Position numbers and translations under genes: made by a program
Source: Trissonchulus latispiculum
Lineage: Eukaryota > Nematoda > Enoplea > Enoplida > Ironidae
Length of the DNA: 64,000 nucleotides
NCBI GenBank assembly: GCA_030248195.1
Contig: JASAND010028820.1
Coordinates: forward strand, 27,283-91,282
Reading direction: 5' to 3'
The notes under the pieces: model-generated
Told to the model about the DNA's origin: nothing
The model's database searches: none
Seen by the model: the letters and a program-made list of their open reading frames with translations, nothing else
Shown: positions 23,301-32,591 of the stretch, piece after piece
How the letters are laid out: each line of letters begins with the position of its first letter
How positions within the stretch are numbered: the first letter of the stretch is position 1

Positions 23301-26300
23301 TCCTGTTTAAATTTGTGGTAGAGCCTTTAAAAGTGAAAGGAAGGTGTTGTGATCTGTACTCATGCTGTATCGACAATGTCGTGATCTAAGCCCACATGTA
23401 TCGAATTGCTCTGATGTTAGAATGTATCTGTTTAAATAAGCTGAGTAACTGTTGTAATGAATCATTCTGGTTAGTGACAGGTCAGTAAAACACCAATAGC
23501 AGGAAAAAATTAGTTTTTACAGAAAAATTTCAAAAAAATTTCTGGTTTCGCCGGAATTTTTTAGCTAAAATGTTTATTTGTTCGGGAAAATCGGGCAACA
23601 TTTTGAAATTTTTTCCAAAAAGGGTAAATGTTTTGCAAATTTTGATAAAAAATTGCAAATTTTAATAAAATTTAAAAGTAAAATTTTACAAATATGTCCT
23701 TGAGGTACAAGCCCCCCTGAAAATTCTTGTTGAAGGTACAAGCCTCCTCAAAATTTTTTGGAGACAAGCCTCCCCAGGACCCGACCCTATGTTAATGTAT
23801 GGGGCTAACCGTAATAGCAAAGTGTGTTAAGTTTGGGTTAACATAACAACTCAATCATATTATTTATTTCGACTGCGCTTTTCACTCGTCTCAAATTTAA
23901 ATGCCTCTAGGAAAGCATTAGTTTAGCGAGTTAGGTTAACGTATGTTAATGAGTGTGCGCACATCCAACATAAGCCCGATTCACGGTGAAGTGCATTGTG
24001 CTTTGTGCGTTGTTTCCTGTGTTTTGTGCTTTGTCTTTGTGCTCTGGAGACAGAAAACAAATGACTAATGATGAGAAAGCACAATATCAAAAGCACAGGT
24101 AACGGAAGCAAGCTTGGAGGGTATTCAAAATTTTCATATCTCAAAAAACGTTAACAGGATGAGTTTATTGACGTTTTAAATTATATAATGTAATTTAATA
24201 CTAATAACAACGATCTTTAATAATAATACAAAATATATAATTATTATATATTAACTTGAGAAATTAAATTTTTGAAAACTCTTTATTTATTTACGATTGT
24301 CAATTCATGATGATTAAACACGCATTCACGCAAAAATTAAATCTTTGTCCAAATAAGATTTAATTCAACATTGGGAATACTATAGTGCTCATGTGACGTC
24401 CAGTTTCTGTGTGCGACCAGTCCGCATAGAACAAGGTCTGTTTTGATTAGGAAGCACTGAAAGCACAATTTAAAATGTTTGTCATTGTCAAACATCCCAA
24501 AGCACGACAAAAGCACAACGCACAGAAAACCATCACGAACCAGGAAAGCACAAAGCACAAAGCGTTGTGCTTTTCAAACCATCATGAACCGAGAAAGTAC
24601 AGAGCACAAAGCACACCATCGTGAACCAGACTATATCAGATTGGGACCTTCTTTAATCACAGTTGAAACAATACTTCCTAGAAGAGTGCATGAAATACTA
24701 CAATACAATGCAAAACAATCTATTGCACTGAACTGATTAATCCAATAATAAGTTCTACTATTAGATTAGGTCTTCGCGTTCAGGCATGGTTTACTCAAAA
24801 GACAAATATGATATGCTTTTTCTGTGCCCACAGCATTTCATCAGGACTTTTTGAAATCTAAGATATGATGATAAAATTGAAAGAAATAATTGCCACTGCT
24901 GCATATGAAGATGCAGCATAGTCGCACAGATTGGTACAGTAACTAAAGTCTGACCAGAATATGTATTATTGCATATACTGTTTTTAATATGTTCCGCAGA
25001 CTTTACTGTGATACTCTAACATTGTTCTAAATGGTGTTAATGTGTTTCAGGTTGCCCAGTAGAATGGGAACGTTACAACGGGAAATGCTATTTGGATTCT
25101 TGGGAAGATTTCGATAAGAAAGGTGCTGAGGAATTCTGCCAAAAGAATGGAGGCGTTATTCCATCCATTGCCAGCAAATCCGAAGAAGATGAAATGGTGT
25201 CATTCATGTAAACATCAAAATATCCAATTGATTCCGCAGCTTTTTACTATAATATTCCCCAAAATTTTTACTGAGCCGCCTTCATCAGGAGGCTGCTTTT
25301 TGCTGTTGGAGTTTTGAGATATTCCAGGAAATATAACTTGCATACCTCAGTAACTCTTCTAACCGTTTGTCAAAACGTTTAAATTAACCTTATTTTTAAT
25401 CAAATGATTAATATAATTAATTAAGAATACACTTCGTAACACCAAAGTCTCAGAAGTTATTTGCATAGTCCAATACCAATATCTTAGTTTAGGGAGAAAT
25501 CTGGAGTGAGCATTTTGTGGTTAGGAATGGTCGCCAAAGATGGTGCTTGGACTTTGCCTAATGGTCAAAGGATTACATTTACTAATTTTGCCTACGGAGA
25601 TTCAACTGCCTCCGAAGATCGTCCCTGTCTTTACTATTACGGTGGTACTGGTTGGTTTGCAGGAGAATGTGGCTGGAAACAAAGAACAGTCTGTGTTAAA
25701 GGTATGGTTTGGTATGGTATGGTAGGTAGGTCCATTTGGTTCTACCAGTCAATATTCTTTGCTTCTCTCAAACTCCGGGAGCATCTGGCTTATGCGAAGT
25801 ACCGGCAGAGGCTCTAGCTTGCACGAGCAGTCTCTGCTTGTATTGTGTCACTTAATTAGTCTTATCTGACACAATCGAAACGTTTCTGTTGAAATAAGGA
25901 CATCATTATTTCTGTTTTTAAAAAAGGAAACAAGGCTGACTGCTCCAAGTATCGCGGAATAAGCTTACTTTCGATAGCCGGTGTGAGATATTCGCAGCAG
26001 CACGGTAGAATTTACTTGAAATTATTGTAAACTACAGTATTCTTTTCTTACTTCTGTGTGAATTCCTTGGCTTTGGAATTTAGCTATCCTCCTTCTGTGT
26101 GGAAATTTTGGCTTCGCCTTTTGGCTATCTCAAAATTACAATTTCGTACAATATGCAAATTAGTTTTCTACTATAAAAGGAAGGAAATCTTCAAAAGAAT
26201 CGGTCACTTTTCAATCTCAACTTCAATAGCATCATCATCAGCGAAGCCAGGAGGAGGATCAGCAGCCACGAGTTAGAGGTTGGTCAGGGGGGCAAGGGTG

Positions 26301-28573
26301 GATTTTGTGATCACAGTCACTATTCTTTGTTTATTTCCTGTGGAAATTATACTTGAATTAAAGAAAGCTATTTCATTATTAGCCCTTTCATTATTCTAAA
26401 CTTTGATAGGGATCTAAAATCACGCACTCTTTACGAACTTACAACTTCCGTTTAGTTCTCCGTAAATTTCAAGTTATTTACACCGGGAAAGTTGTAACGG
26501 GGATTATTCGAATGTGGATGCTGGATTTGCACGAGTCTATTCTGCGTGAGCGTAAGGGAGGATTTCGACGAGGAATGGGCTGTACGGACCAGATATTCGC
26601 TTTGCGTCAAATTATGGACACTGGTAACCAACTGTAGTATGTTTTGTTGACTTTGCGGCTGCGTTTGATAGTTCCCATCAGCAGTCTATGTGGGACATCC
26701 TACGCCAATGCGGTTTGCTTAATGGGCCTCTGTACGCAATAATCCTCCTATGTGCAAAGTCAGGACGGTTTGTCGCAGGAATTCACAGTCCGCAGAGGAG
26801 TTCGCCAGGGTAGTAGTCTGTTCCCCTCCTGTTTAAACCGCGAAGCTCCGACGGTGATTCGGTCGGAGACAACCTGTTTGTAGCAGATTTCGGTTATGCC
26901 GCCGACAACGCGCTGTTTCAGCCCTACTTATGCTTGATCGACTTTCGTGAGTTGCTGAGGGTGTGGCACCTAAAATTATACCCTTAAAGACCAAGGGTAT
27001 GTCATCTACTCTATAGTACAAACTGTACAGATTTACAGTGAGCTCATTGAACTAGTGACTTCATACTGCTATCTAGGCTCCGTCATAAGTGCGTCAGCTA
27101 TTAGATATCGATAGATTAGATTAGATATTAGATATTAGATTAGCCCCAGCAGAAGATATCAATGTTCGTATTGGCAAAGCATGCATCACTTTCAAGCGCC
27201 TGGCTGCCCGTTTATGGAGAAGTCATAATATTGCCGTTTCTATCAAGATGAAGATTTTTAATGACAGCATCATCCCGATCATTCTGTACGGATGCAAAAC
27301 TTGGAGTCCTCTCGTCAGCGCTCTATCCATGGTGTAAGACATGTCGATCATATTCAAATAGTGAAATCCGCAGACTCTGTTCCTCCAACCAGGCTGCCAT
27401 TTCTGAAAGACTCCAACAGTCCAGATAACGCTGTCTGGGACACATAGACTGTCTGCCTTCGGAAATTTTTTGTGCCAAAATGTGGCCTATACCAGCATCC
27501 AACGGCTGGAAGTGTACGCGTTCTGCCCCAAAGGCTGTCTTAGGTGCCTAAAGAATGCCTGCTTCGCAGCAGACTGGACACGAAGTTTCCGGGAAATCAT
27601 GCGCAACATGACACAAGATCGATACTGATCCACGGGGGGTCACTAGAGTCTGATTTGTGGGGGGGGGGCCGATAGCGAACAGAGCCGTTTTTGCTCTGAA
27701 AACATAAAGTGTGCATAGTGGCACACTCTTATATTATGTACTCTTGGTGCAAGGAAGTGTAAAGTCTGTATTATGTGCAGTTCATGCAATTCTAAAGCAG
27801 CAGAAGATATGCGGAATGCAATCGCTGAAAGCATTTATGTACAATACATATTAAAGACCTGTTGTGTATAGTTCGATCTCCACCTGAGAACAGAGTGGTC
27901 CGGGTCTCTCATGCTCGAATAACATTTCTTAGAGGATTCATTTTCACAGTTAGCTAAATTAAACTGAACACCTTTCCAAAATTGGCATAAACTTTTAACC
28001 TCACGATTTTTTCCATGTCTGTTTTTTCAGAAGGAAACAATGGAGGTGGTAACACAGGTGGTGGCTCAGGAGGAGGAGGAGGAGGAGGAGGCAGTGAGTT
28101 TTTTCTCAATATCAGATTATGACTTTAGGTTCAAAAAATCATCGTACGTATACGGCATAGGAGATAGATCACCCCAAGGATCCGTCGTCTTGCGTTTTTG
28201 CCAGAGGGAAAATCCAGGTTTCTCAAGGGGGATTTCAAAGTAGCTTTTTGGTTAAAAAGGGGGAAAAATCGCTTAAAAATCGCTTTCAAAAGTACCCCTA
28301 AGAAAAATCGCTCTCACAAGGAATACCCAAGTTTGCTTCCACATGGGTCAGTGAAATTTGACCTCCCGTTCAGGTAGGCTCCCGGCGCGTGCCCGATTTC
28401 AAATCTGTAGCGAATCAACACCTTTCGCACAATTTAATGCGGTTGACATGCAATGTGTTTCAGGCTGTGCTGACAAGACGGATTGCTCCGGATATACGAA
28501 GGATATGTGCAACCAACCTCAGTATAAAGAATCCTTGAAATACTACTGTCCTAAGTTTTGCGGGTTCTGTTAG
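17231..28573 (+). CDS. Secreted astacin-CTLD-ShKT metalloprotease, complete (copy A)
   Basis: Thirteen exons join in phase to 1338 bp, 445 aa plus TAG: 17231-17303, 17679-17714, 19087-19133, 19385-19475, 20259-20376, 20612-20790, 20982-21048, 21516-21587, 21778-21893, 25051-25207, 25493-25701, 28031-28093, 28464-28573. Order: signal peptide (1 to about 16), propeptide with DLFEGDI, mature astacin start RNAI (about 54), TCIRY (about 104), zinc site HEMMHAAGFWHEQ (His 151, 155, 161; Glu 152), Met-turn SIMHY (204-208), lectin domain (268-388), Gly linker (389-409), ShKT (410-445, six Cys, last residue Cys). The enzyme should be secreted as a zymogen and cleave extracellular proteins. Copy B just upstream is its tandem sister. 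Substrate and tissue are unknown; the gene looks intact. Confidence 0.93.
17351..17449 (+). pseudogene. Duplicated signal-peptide exon without a start codon
   Basis: This copy of exon 1 encodes LFILLAVFGVSYGAGRGR and ends CATG|GTAAG like the real exon. Where exon 1 has ATG-AAA it has CTA-TAA, an in-frame stop. If spliced from exon 1 at the upstream TTACAG it would also stop at once. It is best read as a decayed tandem copy of exon 1. Exact left edge is uncertain by a few bases. Confidence 0.7.
17679..17714 (+). CDS. Copy A exon 2: short Gly/Ser propeptide segment
   Basis: The 36-bp exon (TTTCAG acceptor, GTAAAA donor) is symmetric phase 1-1 and encodes GQGSASRGNGKY. Its identity rests on splice sites, phase and position rather than family similarity. 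Confidence 0.65.
17770..18870. repeat. Foldback repeat rich in GAGATAATCTC
   Basis: GAGATAATC and GATTATCTC words occur many times in both orientations at 17778-17960, 18405-18570 and 18820-18860, separated by unlike DNA. ACCAACTAAA near 17853 and TTTTAGTTGG near 18462 mark possible ends of separate palindromic MITE copies. Open frames across it have no coding signal. Confidence 0.55.
19087..19133 (+). CDS. Copy A exon 3: astacin propeptide
   Basis: It encodes GDLFEGDIILTNEEDK. The FEGDI motif is the conserved propeptide part whose Asp coordinates the catalytic zinc and holds the zymogen inactive (known for the family). Phase requires the GTGGGT donor after AAA. Confidence 0.85.
19385..19475 (+). 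CDS. Copy A exon 4: activation site and start of mature protease
   Basis: It encodes NRNAITDPDKKWP followed by a VIIPFVY strand. RNA(I) marks the usual mature N-terminus and the W-P...IPF run is the first strand of the astacin domain. The acceptor TTTAG and donor GTAAGG fit both neighbours in phase. Confidence 0.85.
19672..20190 (+). mobile_element. 5'-truncated LINE, end of reverse-transcriptase frame
   Basis: The frame LGLHSLEYRRL...TRGHGLRL...RVVRLWNSLTEEVV is the typical C-terminal tail of non-LTR retrotransposon ORF2 proteins. It ends in GGGLR-stop near 20018, then a short 3' region and a (TCTTG)n tail at 20168-20190. It sits in an intron of protease copy A. The upstream GCTGTGCTGACTGC repeats blur the left edge, and no target duplication was found. 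Confidence 0.75.
20259..20376 (+). CDS. Copy A exon 5: astacin TCIRY segment
   Basis: It encodes a helix followed by NTCIRYVERTNEKNYIEV. TCIRF/Y is one of the most conserved astacin motifs and its Cys forms a domain disulfide. 118 bp, phase 1 to 2. Confidence 0.93.
20612..20790 (+). CDS. Copy A exon 6: astacin zinc-binding site
   Basis: It encodes CSSHVGVQNSGKQ, LGGGC and then HEMMHAAGFWHEQSRPDRDD. HExxHxxGxxHEQ gives three zinc His and the catalytic Glu, and SRPDRD completes the astacin signature. 179 bp, acceptor TTTAG, donor GTAGGG. Confidence 0.97.
20982..21048 (+). CDS. Copy A exon 7: astacin Cys segment before the Met-turn
   Basis: It encodes TKYNFEKC...LPYDYG, ending in AG that joins T of exon 8 to form the Ser of SIMHY. 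67 bp. Confidence 0.88.
21516..21587 (+). CDS. Copy A exon 8: Met-turn
   Basis: It encodes (S)IMHYEEEAFTKQAGLKT, 72 bp, with the zinc-site Tyr. It parallels 2169-2240 in copy B. Confidence 0.92.
21778..21893 (+). CDS. Copy A exon 9: end of astacin domain
   Basis: It encodes ISRQSKFSNLDIKKLNKLYDC and an acidic spacer, 116 bp, phase 2 to 1. The terminal Cys is the partner of the TCIRY Cys in astacins. Confidence 0.92.
22059..22210 (+). repeat. Left LTR
   Basis: 152 bp, TG...CA. It differs from the right LTR by a 4-base indel in GTGACTGACAAGTCAG and a few substitutions, so the insertion is not brand new. Confidence 0.82.
22230..22631 (+). pseudogene. Gag-like coding region, N-terminal part, interrupted by a MITE
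   Basis: From the ATG after the primer site the frame has the capsid-like plan of Ty3/gypsy gag: FQNYLLASGG, RRVALFLNCVGAEALRVY, LEQGMDLIGSHYD and QESVDQWMADLRFL. A MITE interrupts it at codon 134. Beyond it the frame reaches a stop within a few dozen bases and only returns, shifted, at the zinc knuckles. It is therefore inactive. Confidence 0.72.
22632..22887. mobile_element. MITE in gag, 8-bp target duplication
   Basis: The ends CAGGCGCGTAGCCAG and CTGGCTACGCTAGTG are inverted over GCGTAGCCAG. Target copies GCGAGCTG (22624-22631) and GCAAGCTG (22888-22895) match at seven of eight bases. A sister copy lies at 56560-56794. An 8-bp duplication suits hAT or P-type elements. Confidence 0.82.
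23101..23310 (+). pseudogene. Gag zinc knuckles
   Basis: The frame encodes CPSCGGGGGHNGKSC and CNGCGGRGHYKRVC, the second a canonical CCHC knuckle (C-x2-C-x4-H-x4-C), then a short tail and TAA. It is in another frame from the gag N-terminus, showing indel decay between them. Confidence 0.7.
23345..23492 (+). repeat. Right LTR
   Basis: 148 bp, preceded by the polypurine tract and followed by CCAATAGC. Confidence 0.82.
23968..24640. mobile_element. Foldback MITE rich in GCACAAAGC
   Basis: CGATTCACGGTG...GTGCTTTGTGC near 23977-24005 is inverted as GCACAAAGCACACCATCGTGAACC near 24606-24630. GCACAAAGCACAAAGC and GTGCTTTGTGC words repeat within. It is about 0.66 kb in the intron ahead of the lectin exons. 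Confidence 0.6.
25051..25207 (+). CDS. Copy A exon 10: C-type lectin domain, first half
   Basis: It encodes CPVEWERYNGKCYLDSWED and EEFCQKNGG, 157 bp, acceptor TTTCAG, donor GTAAAC. Same length and phase as copy B. Confidence 0.93.
25493..25701 (+). CDS. Copy A exon 11: C-type lectin domain, second half
   Basis: It encodes the WLGMVAKDGAW core, EDRPC, WFAGECGW and TVCVK, 209 bp. As in copy B, EPN/QPD and WND sugar-site motifs are missing. The donor GTATGG is followed by a short GGTATG repeat. Confidence 0.93.
25916..27628 (+). pseudogene. Decayed RTE-like LINE reverse transcriptase
   Basis: Pieces of a reverse transcriptase appear in order but in different frames with stops: KKGNKADCSKYRGISLLSIAG (25921-25985), ERKGGFRRGMGCTDQIFALRQ (about 26550-26620), a VLYGCKTW-like segment (about 27275-27305) and a tail. 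About 0.5 kb of foreign DNA (25985-26480) splits the first two. It is an old, dead copy inside the intron between the lectin and linker exons. Confidence 0.72.
28031..28093 (+). CDS. Copy A exon 12: Gly-rich linker
   Basis: It encodes EGNNGGGNTGGGSG plus a run of Gly from (GGA)n, 63 bp, phase 1-1. The GGA run (from about 28069) is a microsatellite in coding sequence and likely varies in length between individuals. Confidence 0.82.
28464..28573 (+). CDS. Copy A exon 13: ShKT domain
   Basis: It encodes SCADKTDCSGYTKDMC...CPKFCGFC-stop. Six Cys at residues 411, 417, 425, 438, 442 and 445 fit the ShKT pattern. 110 bp, same as copy B. Confidence 0.94.
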
Positions 28574-28602
28574 CATTGCAACAAAGACCAAACTGTATTC
28601 TC

Positions 28603-28608
28603 AATAAA
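28603..28608 (+). promoter_or_regulatory. Poly(A) signal AATAAA for copy A
   Basis: AATAAA 30 bases after the TAG stop. Confidence 0.75.
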
Positions 28609-28710
28609 TGACAAACGCATTGCTTTGTGACATGCTACTAAATGAAGTCAACTGCAATCAAGAGTAGACAAAGGTAAAAAAACAAAAAAGTCTTAGCCTT
28701 AAAAAGTCTT

Positions 28711-29306
28711 GGGTCTTTTCCAGATTACCCCCCACCACTCAAAGTTCTTAAAACTCGACCAAATGAGTTGAAATTTTGTGTGGGGATGTTCTCGACCACG
28801 CTGAGTTCAAATATGTCAAAATTTTTCGATTTCGCGAAATTCGATTTTTTTCGATTTCTAAGGGGGGACTTCCAAGGGTACCGAAAAATTTTTTGTCTTC
28901 GATTTTGCTGAAAAGTTGTATATAAGGGTTTTAAGGGTCGCAGAACACGAATCTGAAGTCCGTTTTTCGATTCAGCTTTTCGTTAGCTCAGCATAGCTTT
29001 CATCTTAAGCTTACAACTTTAGCTTACGTCAGGCTAACGAAAAGCTGAATCAAAAACAGACTTCAGATTCGTGTTCTGCAGCCCAGAAAACCCCTATATA
29101 CAACTTTTCAGCAAAATCGAAGACAAAAAATTTTTCGGTTACCCTTGGTCCCCCCTTAGAAATCGAAAAATTCGAATTTCGCGAAATCAAAAAATTTGGC
29201 GATATTTGAACTCAGCGTGGTCGAAAACACACCCACACCAAATTTCAGCTCATTTGGTCGAGTTTTAAGAACTTTGACTGGTGGGGGGGTAATCTGGAAA
29301 AGACCC
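28711..29306. mobile_element. 596-bp foldback element with perfect 8-bp target duplication
   Basis: GGGTCTTTTCCAGATTACCC at the left end is inverted at the right end, and the two halves pair almost throughout. AAAGTCTT lies directly outside both ends (28703-28710 and 29307-29314). It has no protein frame. Related copies are 45481-46078 and parts of 33240-33900 and 47220-47880. Confidence 0.85.
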
Positions 29307-29639
29307 AAAGTCTTCTTAAAAAAACAAGTCAATTCAGTTACAGCAATAAAATCTATCCCAACGATTTGCATCTGTGCGGTGGAGGGGCTGTTCTATCATT
29401 GGAGGTCCAACCTCAAATATTAATCGAACAATAGACGATCATAAATTTTGAACAATTTAGTTTCAAGGGGTCTGTACTCCGTAGTCTGTGCTATGTATAC
29501 TCCACCAGTATACTAAATACTAATGTTTAAATATTAACAACTTACATTTTCATAAGGACCCGATAATATAGGAAATCTCACAATTCAATAGGCAGGACGA
29601 GTGGAAATCATTGCAGGAGCAATATTATAGTAGATTCGC

Positions 29640-30800
29640 CCAATCTGCGTCATACCCCAAAGTGCGTCACTCAGTTGTTTAAAGTTACCTGGTGCACTAC
29701 AAAATAGAAGATATCCTAAAGTTTTCACATTTCTAAGCAGGTCTATTCAAGCTCTATGCAATGGTGTAAAAATTATTTCCTTAAAATTTTTTAACAGTGC
29801 ACAATGCTACAAAATTCAATATACTTTGAATAAAACACCCATTGTCCGTCAAATTTTAAGCAATGTCCCGAATTCAGTTTTATGCACCTAACAATCTTAA
29901 TACTTAACAACATTTAATGTGCCAGCTATCAAATTATTCGTTAGAATCTGCTGATTCCAAAAATATGAACGATTCCTGATTTGACCGTACTAGAACTGAG
30001 AAATTCTGATTTTACTGGAACCAGTGATCAGTGCCTAAAGTGCGTCGCTCAAAATTAACTTTTTGCGCAAATATCCCTAATGTGCGTTCGTATCTTTTAC
30101 ATGTAAATTTGCTTCAAATAAATGCAAATACTGGGTTTATAACTTAACTTAAGACAAAACTAAGTGCAAAAACACAATCCTAGGAATAATTCTGAGCAAT
30201 GTGATACCAAATTTTCTGTTTTTATGGCATTTTATTTTTTTAGGAAAAGTCGTTGTTTCCTGCTTTAAATCATAAAATTACATTTTATTAATTGTTATAG
30301 TTTAATTTGCAAATCAAATTCGCTTTAAATAATACAGTACTGGCATTTTAACAAATTTTTCGAAGATCACAGATTTTGTTGATTTTGATATATATTGTTT
30401 ATATACGAGCCAACTACCATATAAAAAATTTTCGTAGCATAAAATTGTCGGAAACAGGGGTTATTGCATCTCAAAGTTTGCTTTTCTAATGCAAATCATA
30501 GGAACTTTGAAATGACGCACTTTAGGACACGTCCGACGCACTTTAGGGAATGATCTTTTCACAGCGAAAAATTGCAATTTTTAACATAAAAATGGCTATA
30601 ACTTACGATTGGCTTTACCTAATACCGTCAAATTTTACAGAAATGTAGAAGCAGAGGTGCTTGAGACTTCTGTAAAGTTTTATGTTATGAAATTTTGCCA
30701 TTCAAAAGTTACAGATTTTCAAAGTGACCACTCCTTTTGCGTACACAAAAGGTGACGCAGATTGGGCGCATCTACTATACTGCTGTAATCAATTCTTCAA
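29640..30800. other. Non-coding stretch in unit 1
   Basis: AT-rich DNA without an exon I can support. The words GTGCGTC and GACGCACTTTAG recur in both orientations (about 29650, 30040, 30515, 30535), suggesting a worn foldback repeat. It is absent from unit 2, where homology jumps from about 45420 to 45430. Confidence 0.45.
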
Positions 30801-31035
30801 GTACATTTTAAGGCGAATGTCCATATTGCTAGCTTTCACGATTTATATACTCGAATCAGTTGCTTGCTTACCCTTGTCATGTTTGCTTCAGCTAACTTTT
30901 GAGCTTTGCTTTTAAATGAATAATCGGCAAATCCTGGCTTTAAAACTTACAGAAAAGTTCTTCGAAATGGCCATCTAGCCTTAATGAATGGGATACGTGC
31001 GCAGCATAAATAAAGCAGGTTTCATAAAAGACTTT

Positions 31036-31157
31036 CTCAGCAATGCAATTCTCGGCAATGCCTTTCTCGGCAATGCAATTTATGATTCTTTGACTTTCTC
31101 GGCAATGCAAGAAATGAGCATTGACCTTTCTTGGCAATGCAATTCTCGGCAATGAAT
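31036..31157 (+). repeat. Minisatellite (TTCTCGGCAATGCAA)
   Basis: About six degenerate copies of a CTCGGCAATGCAA unit. The same array is at 46273-46397 in unit 2, so it predates the duplication. Confidence 0.7.
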
Positions 31158-31601
31158 GTTGAAGCGACCGTTGAAACTTTTACGCATATGCAGATTGCAG
31201 AGCTGCACTTTCCAGAGCGCTGTTTTCTCTGTGCGTCTGAGTGTGCTACAAATGTAGTGTCTGTCATTCAAATGGCTTCAAAAGCTTTAACACATGGCCA
31301 GAAAAGTGCTGGTTTTTATTGATACTTCCTGAAAAATGGTGCAGGGTCAGTTTATTGTGAACGATTATAATTCCATTTTTGAATTATTGTTATATTTACC
31401 TTTTCTAGTGTAGTTTTTTTAGCCCGGCCGGGGTTGGTTGGGCAGGCGGCCAGAGTGAGCGAGATGGATTTTATGAGTTGTATATTTGCGGTTATTCAGC
31501 AGGCATTTTACAGTTTTCACAGCTTGTTTTGAAAAATTAAGTTTAAATTTACTTGGAGAAAGTTTGACATTGTTAACTGTATACTACACATTATAACGTG
31601 T

Positions 31602-32591
31602 TTAAGGTGGTGATTCCTTTTGGGCACATATTGTTGATTGACGGCGTAAACCAGGATGAAATTCAACGAAACTTTTCAAAATAAGTTGTTTTAGCGTTCT
31701 AACACTCTCTGCGCAATCGCGCTTCAAAAATTCAACATTTGCGTTCAGGGCGGTTTTTGCCAATTTCTGAACGTTTGGCAGCAGCTGCATGGCTATGACT
31801 ATATCCATTCGAAAGAACTCGTTAAACTCTACTATTTTGCTTTTGGAAGCAACTTTCTAGCTTTTCCCTATCGTGAGATATAGCCAATTTTCTTATTTTG
31901 GCGTCAAAAACTTGTCCTTTCTGCAGAAATCAAATAATCCACTACTTCTTAAGCTACGAAAGCCGTAAAATTTAACTAAGGGTGTCGATTTAAAGGTCTC
32001 ACAGAGGCTAATTATCGGAGGCATGACCATCGTACAATTGCTATCCCTTAGGCTGCTATCACAAAAAATGTAGTTTTTGCAAAAACACGACCAAATTTTT
32101 TCCAGCGATTGTGCAGAATTTAGTATGCAAGCTAGAGAGTTGCCACTTAGCAGATGTGTTCTACACAAAAATACCCCGGGACCCTTTTTTAGTTGCCCCG
32201 ATAGCTGCTTTCTAACTGAAGTAGTGGCTTGCCAAAGTAGTGAAAAGTAGGCAAAATCCAGGTTGCGCAGACATTTTAGTTTATTTCTCCATAACGAAGA
32301 GCGATATCACAATAACTAAAAAAGGGTCCCCAGCTATTTGATAGAGGTATCGAATTCTCTAACCGATGTCCTGCGAAAAAATTTACTTCAGCCTGCAAAA
32401 AATCTGAAAAATTATACTTCTTCTAAAATACAGGAAAAACATTTTGGAAAGCCAAACTTAGATTCATTGTACTCATTAAAACGAGAAAATGTTAGGCTAC
32501 ATTTTGATATAAAGATGACTTCTTAACTCCAAATAATGAATGAATAATAGTGGTTCAAAGTTGATGTCTCCAAAAGGAATCACCACCTTAA
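31602..32591. mobile_element. TTAA-flanked DNA element, 18-bp inverted ends
   Basis: TTAA-GGTGGTGATTCCTTTTGG at 31602 is perfectly inverted at 32570-32591, CCAAAAGGAATCACCACC-TTAA. TTAA target duplications are typical of piggyBac and Kolobok elements. The 0.98-kb interior has no transposase. A truncated relative with the same right end lies at 43745-44381, and a more distant one at 59366-60931. Confidence 0.85.

Larger units (their letters stand above)
22059..23492 (+). mobile_element. Small gag-only LTR retrotransposon
   Basis: Nearly identical direct repeats of about 150 bp (22059-22210 and 23345-23492), starting TGTTGTGATC and ending GTAAAACA, bracket a gag-like region. A primer-site-like TTTGGCGACGAGG follows the left LTR and a purine run (AAAAGTGAAAGGAAGG, 23329-23344) precedes the right LTR. 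No protease, reverse transcriptase or integrase is present, so it must move in trans. A clean target duplication was not found; CCAA flanks both sides only if the left edge is moved two bases. Confidence 0.8.
21953..23800. repeat. G/C-run MITE split by a nested LTR element
   Basis: Left part 21953-22050 (TTAAC, G-run, GGTCTGGGAGGGGTTCAAGCC) is roughly inverted at 23690-23800 (AAGCCTCCCCAGGACCC...GTTAA). The LTR-gag element lies between them. The reading as one host element split by insertion is an inference; its ends are not exact. Confidence 0.4.

Noticed and set aside
31036..31157. CRISPR-like array
   Set aside because: Units are degenerate, adjacent and without unique spacers; this is a eukaryotic minisatellite that is duplicated with the ERI1 unit.
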